Assembly: GCA_030705695.1 (NCBI GenBank)
Contig: JAUZPX010000044.1
Span: 1-14,333, forward strand
Length of the DNA: 14,333 nt
DNA from: Bacillota bacterium
Lineage (GTDB): Bacteria > Bacillota > Clostridia > Oscillospirales > Acutalibacteraceae
Reading direction: 5' to 3'
Every line of letters starts with the position of its first letter. Within the stretch, counting starts at the first letter, position 1. Both the position numbers and the translations under genes were made by a program. This document shows, piece after piece, positions 13,327 to 14,333 of the stretch. The notes under the pieces are model-generated. The model searched no databases. It was not told where the DNA came from and was given only the letters and a program-made list of their open reading frames with translations.

Positions 13327-14333
13327 TTGGATATTATGGAGTTAAATAGATATGATCCAAAACCGAATATAGGTTTATCGCAAGAACAAGTAGATTGTCG
13401 TTTTGCCGAACACTTGACAAATCTCGATACTACTCCGCCGACAAAATCATTAAAAAACATATTCTTCCAAAATATTTGCACTTTATTCAATTTAATTAAT
13501 ATTTTGCTCGGCGCAGCTATTATATATGTAGGCGCATATAAAAATTTATTGATTTTATTTGTAATTTTAATAAATATTATAATTGGTATTACCCAGGAAA
13601 TAAGAGCAAAAAAAGCTGTCGATAAGCTAGCTATTATTGCCGTAAATAAAGTGAAGGTTATTCGTGGCGGAAAAACGACAGAAATCGACATTTCAGAGAT
13701 AGTTCTTGATGACATAATTATTCTTAAAGCAGGAGATCAGGTTCCAGCCGACGCTGTTGTTTTAGAGAATCAATGTAATGTTAACGAATCACTTCTTACA
13801 GGAGAATCGGATACTATTTATAAAGGAAAAGGGGATATGCTGCTTTCAGGAAGCTTCCTAACTGGTGGAAATGTTGTTGCAAAAGTTGAACATGTCGGAA
13901 AGGAAAATTATGCTGCAACAATTTTAGACGGAGCAAAGTATATTAAAAAAATAAAGTCTGAAATTATGTCAACGCTCAAAAAAATAGTTGAATATATTTC
14001 AATAATTATTGTACCAATCGGCGCAATTCTATTTTTTAATCAATTCCATTTAAAAGATGCAACATTGAGAAGTTCTGTTGTAAACACGGTAGCTGCACTT
14101 GTTGGCATGATTCCGGAGGGGCTTGTTTTACTTACAAGTACCGTTTTGGCTATTGCCGTTATTCGGCTTTCAAATCGTAAGGTATTAGTGCGGGATTTAT
14201 TTACAATTGAAAGCCTTGCCAGAGTCGATGTTCTTTGCCTTGACAAGACAGGTACAATTACAGAAGGAACAATGGAATTATCAAAAACCGTTCCTCTTTG
14301 CAATTCAGCCGAAAATGAAGTTGAAGAAACATT
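13327..14333 (+). CDS. Cation-translocating P-type ATPase (CtpE/CaxP-like), 3' end cut by window edge
   Basis: Ion pump of the P-type ATPase superfamily; 335 residues are visible with no stop before the window ends. Two helices at about residues 48-85 are followed by the actuator domain with LTGES (157-161), then helices near 218-238 and 250-280. The fourth helix carries PEGL (263-266) in GMIPEGLVLLTSTVLA, and the phosphorylated Asp306 is in LDKTGTITEG. PEGL with this context is typical of CtpE- and CaxP-like pumps linked to calcium, not of heavy-metal pumps, and there is no CPC motif or metal-binding head. The substrate remains an inference. GGAGG at 13317-13321 favours TTG 13327 (5-base spacer) over ATG 13336 (14 bases). 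It is transcribed away from spoIVB. Confidence 0.9.
   Translation, partial: MDIMELNRYDPKPNIGLSQEQVDCRFAEHLTNLDTTPPTKSLKNIFFQNICTLFNLINILLGAAIIYVGAYKNLLILFVILINIIIGITQEIRAKKAVDKLAIIAVNKVKVIRGGKTTEIDISEIVLDDIIILKAGDQVPADAVVLENQCNVNESLLTGESDTIYKGKGDMLLSGSFLTGGNVVAKVEHVGKENYAATILDGAKYIKKIKSEIMSTLKKIVEYISIIIVPIGAILFFNQFHLKDATLRSSVVNTVAALVGMIPEGLVLLTSTVLAIAVIRLSNRKVLVRDLFTIESLARVDVLCLDKTGTITEGTMELSKTVPLCNSAENEVEET

Noticed and set aside
13293..13715. 140-codon minus-strand frame near the right edge
   Set aside because: It is antisense to the P-type ATPase, whose motifs (LTGES, PEGL, DKTGTIT) establish the plus-strand frame.

Overview
This window looks like chromosomal DNA from an AT-rich, endospore-forming Gram-positive bacterium of the Clostridia, probably near the Ruminococcus/Oscillospiraceae group. 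The main evidence is adjacent spoIVB and spo0A, separate secD and secF genes, Shine-Dalgarno (SD) driven starts of GGAGG or GGGGG type, and strong sigma-A-like promoters. The lineage is inferred from gene content and protein style, not from any search. I see no rRNA, tRNA, insertion sequence, prophage or CRISPR array.

Layout. Positions 1-2081 (minus) hold an ABC-2 type export operon: one ATPase followed by two paralogous permeases, the second cut by the window edge. A 397-base non-coding interval (2082-2478) carries divergent promoters. Positions 2479-4850 (plus) are the overlapping secD-secF pair of the Sec translocon, ended by a strong terminator. Next is a membrane-anchored HtrA/DegP-type serine protease (5016-6593, plus), which meets tadA head-on at a bidirectional terminator. 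tadA (minus) overlaps by 4 bases a CPBP/Abi-family intramembrane protease gene, and the two probably form an operon with a promoter near 8190-8218. Upstream of that is a P1B-1 copper-exporting ATPase (minus, 8283-10817) with its own promoter and a candidate operator. A terminator separates it from spo0A (10963-11754), which lies behind spoIVB (11848-13086). Divergent from spoIVB, a cation P-type ATPase of the CtpE/CaxP-like group starts at 13327 and runs off the right edge.

Function. Two themes recur. One is the envelope: SecDF drives late protein export, HtrA does extracytoplasmic quality control, and there is an intramembrane protease, an ABC exporter and two ion-pumping ATPases. The other is sporulation control: Spo0A is the master regulator, and SpoIVB is the forespore signalling protease that triggers sigma-K activation. 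The proteins themselves are mostly well-known families. The less ordinary material is in the leaders and promoters: a long stem-loop and a possible 19-codon leader ORF before secD, a dyad on the copA -10, a dyad inside the spo0A promoter, and a hairpin that would mask the spo0A ribosome binding site mainly in read-through mRNA. CopA also has a long charged C-terminal tail. I did not find a convincing new multi-gene system here.
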